Assembly: GCF_037392515.1 (NCBI RefSeq) | Contig: NC_090282.1 | Span: forward strand, 31,295,554 to 31,359,553 | Length of the DNA: 64,000 bases | From: Haliotis asinina | Lineage: Eukaryota > Mollusca > Gastropoda > Lepetellida > Haliotidae | Reading direction: 5' to 3' | Shown: one piece after another, positions 61,592 to 64,000 of the stretch | How positions within the stretch are numbered: the first letter of the stretch is position 1 | How the letters are laid out: every line of letters starts with the position of its first letter | Translations under genes and position numbers: made by a program | Notes under the pieces: generated by a model | Database searches by the model: none | Seen by the model: only the letters and a program-made list of their open reading frames with translations | Told to the model about the DNA's origin: nothing

Positions 61592-63601
61592 ATGTCTTTC
61601 AGAAAACTTACCTTTATTGATGTTTCAGATTTATGGCACCTGAAACCAATTGGTTACATGACATCTGTGTTTCACCATAAGAATGGAACGCCTCGTCAAC
61701 CAGCCATCTGTACACATGCTCAAGGCAGTATTACAATCGAGAAAGCTGTTTTTAACAACCCTGAACATTCTTTAGAAGACTTGGATAACTTCTCTCATGT
61801 GTGGTAAACTCACAATAATTATGCTCAGGCCCAACCAATTTAATTTCTTGTTTTACAGATATTTGTCCTCAGAAAACCCAAAGGCAGGGGGGGAAAAGAC
61901 ATAAAAATAAAATCATCAGTCAAAATAATATTCCTTCTGCATACTCAAAGTATTGTACTTGTGAAGTGTATATGGGGCAAAAAATAACCTGAAAAATTTA
62001 TCTTGTAAATTTACACTTTTGGCCAATAAAAACATTAGGACTTTATTTTTTGAGTAGGGAAGTTAACTTTTATTTTTGGTCATAAGCTTGAAAAATTACC
62101 TAAAAAAGGAAATAAATTGGTCTGGCCTTACTATAACTTCTCTTAACTGTACCATACACTCAGTATACATTTTAATCTAAATCCTACACATACCAGATAC
62201 AGGTACTGACGCACTCTATATACATTGCATGCCTTTATATTGAAATATATTGAATGCTTAGTAAATGTTTCAGATATATGCATTGTACGAAATTAACGTT
62301 AGCTAAGGACCAAAGCGGACTGAAAACCCCTTGGACTCACAGCTATTGTTTTATGCAGGTCCTTATGGCTGATAGCTTTTTCATTACCAATAACTAGTAC
62401 TATTTTCATGTCAAAATGTAGGGCAACCCACATGAACTTCCATTCTTTTTCAGGATTATGTTTCTGTTCCATAAGAACAACAATGCCCACACCAAAGCCA
62501 AGGTGAAACCACCAAGGCTAGATGGAAGGAGGGTAGGGGTGTTCTCCACAAGGTCTCCATACCGACCAAATGCTATAGGCCTCACCCTTGCTGCTGTCGA
62601 CAAAATACAAGGTTAAAGAATTATACTGCATACACTATGGTGCTTCCAGAATTATGTGTTAATGATAAAAATAATCGTCCAGCTGTTTCTAATTTAAATA
62701 CCATTAAATCATATCCTAATGTGTAACACTTCAATGTAAGTCTGGTACTGAAACAATCACTGATGTTGATCTAAAATTTGCAGGTGCTACAATATTTTTG
62801 AAAGGCATTGACATCCTAGATGGGACCCCAATCCTGGATATCAAGCCTTACATCCCTGACTATGATGTTCCTGTTACCATGGTTACAAAATCTGACCAAT
62901 ATCTTAAGACAGAATCACAAAGACCTGACCCAACAGACATTTCACTTCAGGAGGATAAAAGTGTCGCCAACTCAATCAGCAACCCATGTTTGTTGAAGGG
63001 TTCCAGAAGTCTGGAAACTGGAGAGAATCAGCCAAGCTCTTCAGAAGTTGACATTGAAAAGACTAATGATGAAAATTCAGGAGGTATTGTGTTCTCAGGA
63101 AGTAAACAAAGTAATACATCTGAAAATAGTGTAAACACCGATGAAAGTATAACAACCTGTAATAAACAGAGTATGGTGAACCAGCAACATGGAGATGAAG
63201 GGGAGGTAACTCTTGACACCTTGTCGTCCAGTCTCCTTTCAGATTTCACTGAAACAAAACATAGTGACAACTCTGATGTGAAGACAGCTGACTGGATCAG
63301 AAAGGTCAGGAAGCTGAGAGTCCGGTTTACACCAACAGCTACTGAACAGCTTCGCAGGTTTTCATCAGATTCCCCAGACTCCAACTTCAGACTGAATCTG
63401 TTCAGCTGTGTAGGTGATGTTGAAGCTGCTATACAAGAAGTGCTGAATGAAGATCCTAGGTCAGTGTACCGGAGACAGAAGTGTAGGGACAGTCTGTACT
63501 TCTTCTCCATAGACATAGTACATGTGACTTGCTGGTTTGACGATGTCACTGCGGAGGTTGTCCGAATACAGCCAGTCACATTTGTACCACAGTGTTCATG
63601 A
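61592..63601 (+). CDS. TRMO: tRNA (adenine-N6)-methyltransferase, TRMO (3 exons seen)
   Basis: TsaA-like SAM-dependent enzyme (human TRMO/C9orf156, E. coli TsaA) that methylates t6A37 to m6t6A in tRNA-Thr. Exons: conserved coding from 61629 (optional extension from 61592) to 61803, then 62454-62611 and 62784-63601; phases agree. The TsaA domain shows KPIGYMTSVFHHKNGTPRQP, FNNPEHSLEDLDNFSHVW, FSTRSPYRPNAIGLT (101-115) and DGTPILDIKPYIPDYD (136-151). A Ser-rich linker follows, then the animal-type C-terminal domain with VRFTPTATEQL, DPRSVYRRQKC and VHVTCWFDD. The start is unsure: the in-frame ATG at 61592 gives 395 residues (human 441), but GATGTTTCAG before 61629 is a good acceptor and its phase would allow an upstream exon 1 that I could not place. 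Confidence 0.94.
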
Positions 63602-64000
63602 CAGATGTGTGATATAATACTGTTTTCCCAGATATTCTCTGTTTGTAGTATTTATACTGATTATGTTTGATTTATAACTGCTTGACTGGGTTTGAATGAC
63701 TGAGAGGCCTAGGGTGCTGTGGCACCTATACTTGTGCACTGGTTATAGGGTGAGTGGGGAGGGTGCTAAGATCGGTCTTTAGACTGTGCTATTTTTATAA
63801 TTACAGTCTCCCTTCACACTCACCATTTAATGTCTCACCCTTCACTCATTGCTTGTTAAAAGAGATGACTAATAGTGACTAAACTGGTTCTTAGGCTAGC
63901 TGATTTGGTTGACAGATGTTATCATATTCAAGCTGTGTAGAATGAATCTCATACTGTTGATCACTGAATTGTCTTGTCCAGACCCATTTATTTACAGATC
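63602..64000 (+). mobile_element. 3' flank of TRMO with a SINE family 1 copy cut by the window end
   Basis: About 63602-63850 is the probable TRMO 3' UTR and flank, with no clear AATAAA. From about 63857, AAAAGAGATGACTAATAGTG, GCTGATTTGGTTGACAGATG and GATCACTGAATTGTCTTGTC are a diverged family 1 SINE running off the window before its tail. Confidence 0.7.

Noticed and set aside
63028-63579. A 183-codon open frame on the minus strand
   Set aside because: It is wholly antisense to the conserved TRMO last exon and matches nothing known; a shadow of the real gene.

Overview
The window looks like nuclear DNA of a gastropod mollusc, most likely an abalone-like vetigastropod. It is AT-rich and intron-rich, with short exons in long introns. 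It is littered with copies of two SINE families that share the tail GCGGCGTAAAACTAAACTCA plus ACTC repeats, which I recall as very common in Haliotis sequence. Exons were placed by hand from homology recalled from memory, GT/AG sites and phase bookkeeping. All five conserved gene models close in frame.

Layout from left to right. (1) 1218-21208, plus strand: a 14-exon FAM227 (FWWh-domain) gene, taken as FAM227B. Its introns hold a 32-bp minisatellite, a DIRS-type tyrosine-recombinase retrotransposon fossil (11091-16991, in intron 10) and a Mutator-like MITE with long terminal inverted repeats and a 10-bp target duplication (20321-20919). (2) 31299-23524, minus strand: a 9-exon GALK2 (N-acetylgalactosamine kinase), complete at 454 codons and tail-to-tail with FAM227B, the same arrangement as in human 15q21. 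(3) 33758-36723, plus strand: a 4-exon MRPS30/mL65 mitochondrial ribosomal protein gene, divergent from GALK2. (4) 38211-38645, plus strand: a short FLYWCH zinc-finger ORF, probably transposon-related. (5) 58014-40835, minus strand: a 30-exon gene encoding a 1047-residue CCDC87-like protein; the exon carrying residues 153-184 has its 3' half and splice donor tandemly repeated downstream. (6) About 61592-63601, plus strand: TRMO, the tRNA m6t6A37 methyltransferase, divergent from CCDC87, with its extreme N-terminus uncertain.

There is no operon-like logic. FAM227B and CCDC87 belong to families linked to cilia or sperm, while GALK2, MRPS30 and TRMO are housekeeping enzymes or ribosome components. 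The most interesting items are the deeply conserved FAM227B/GALK2 pair, the intron-rich CCDC87 (single-exon in mammals as I recall), the repeated exon/donor array inside CCDC87, two SINE families sharing one tail, the MULE-type MITE, and a 20-bp perfect hairpin between FAM227B and GALK2. I found no bacterial-type system, CRISPR array, rRNA or intact tRNA gene.
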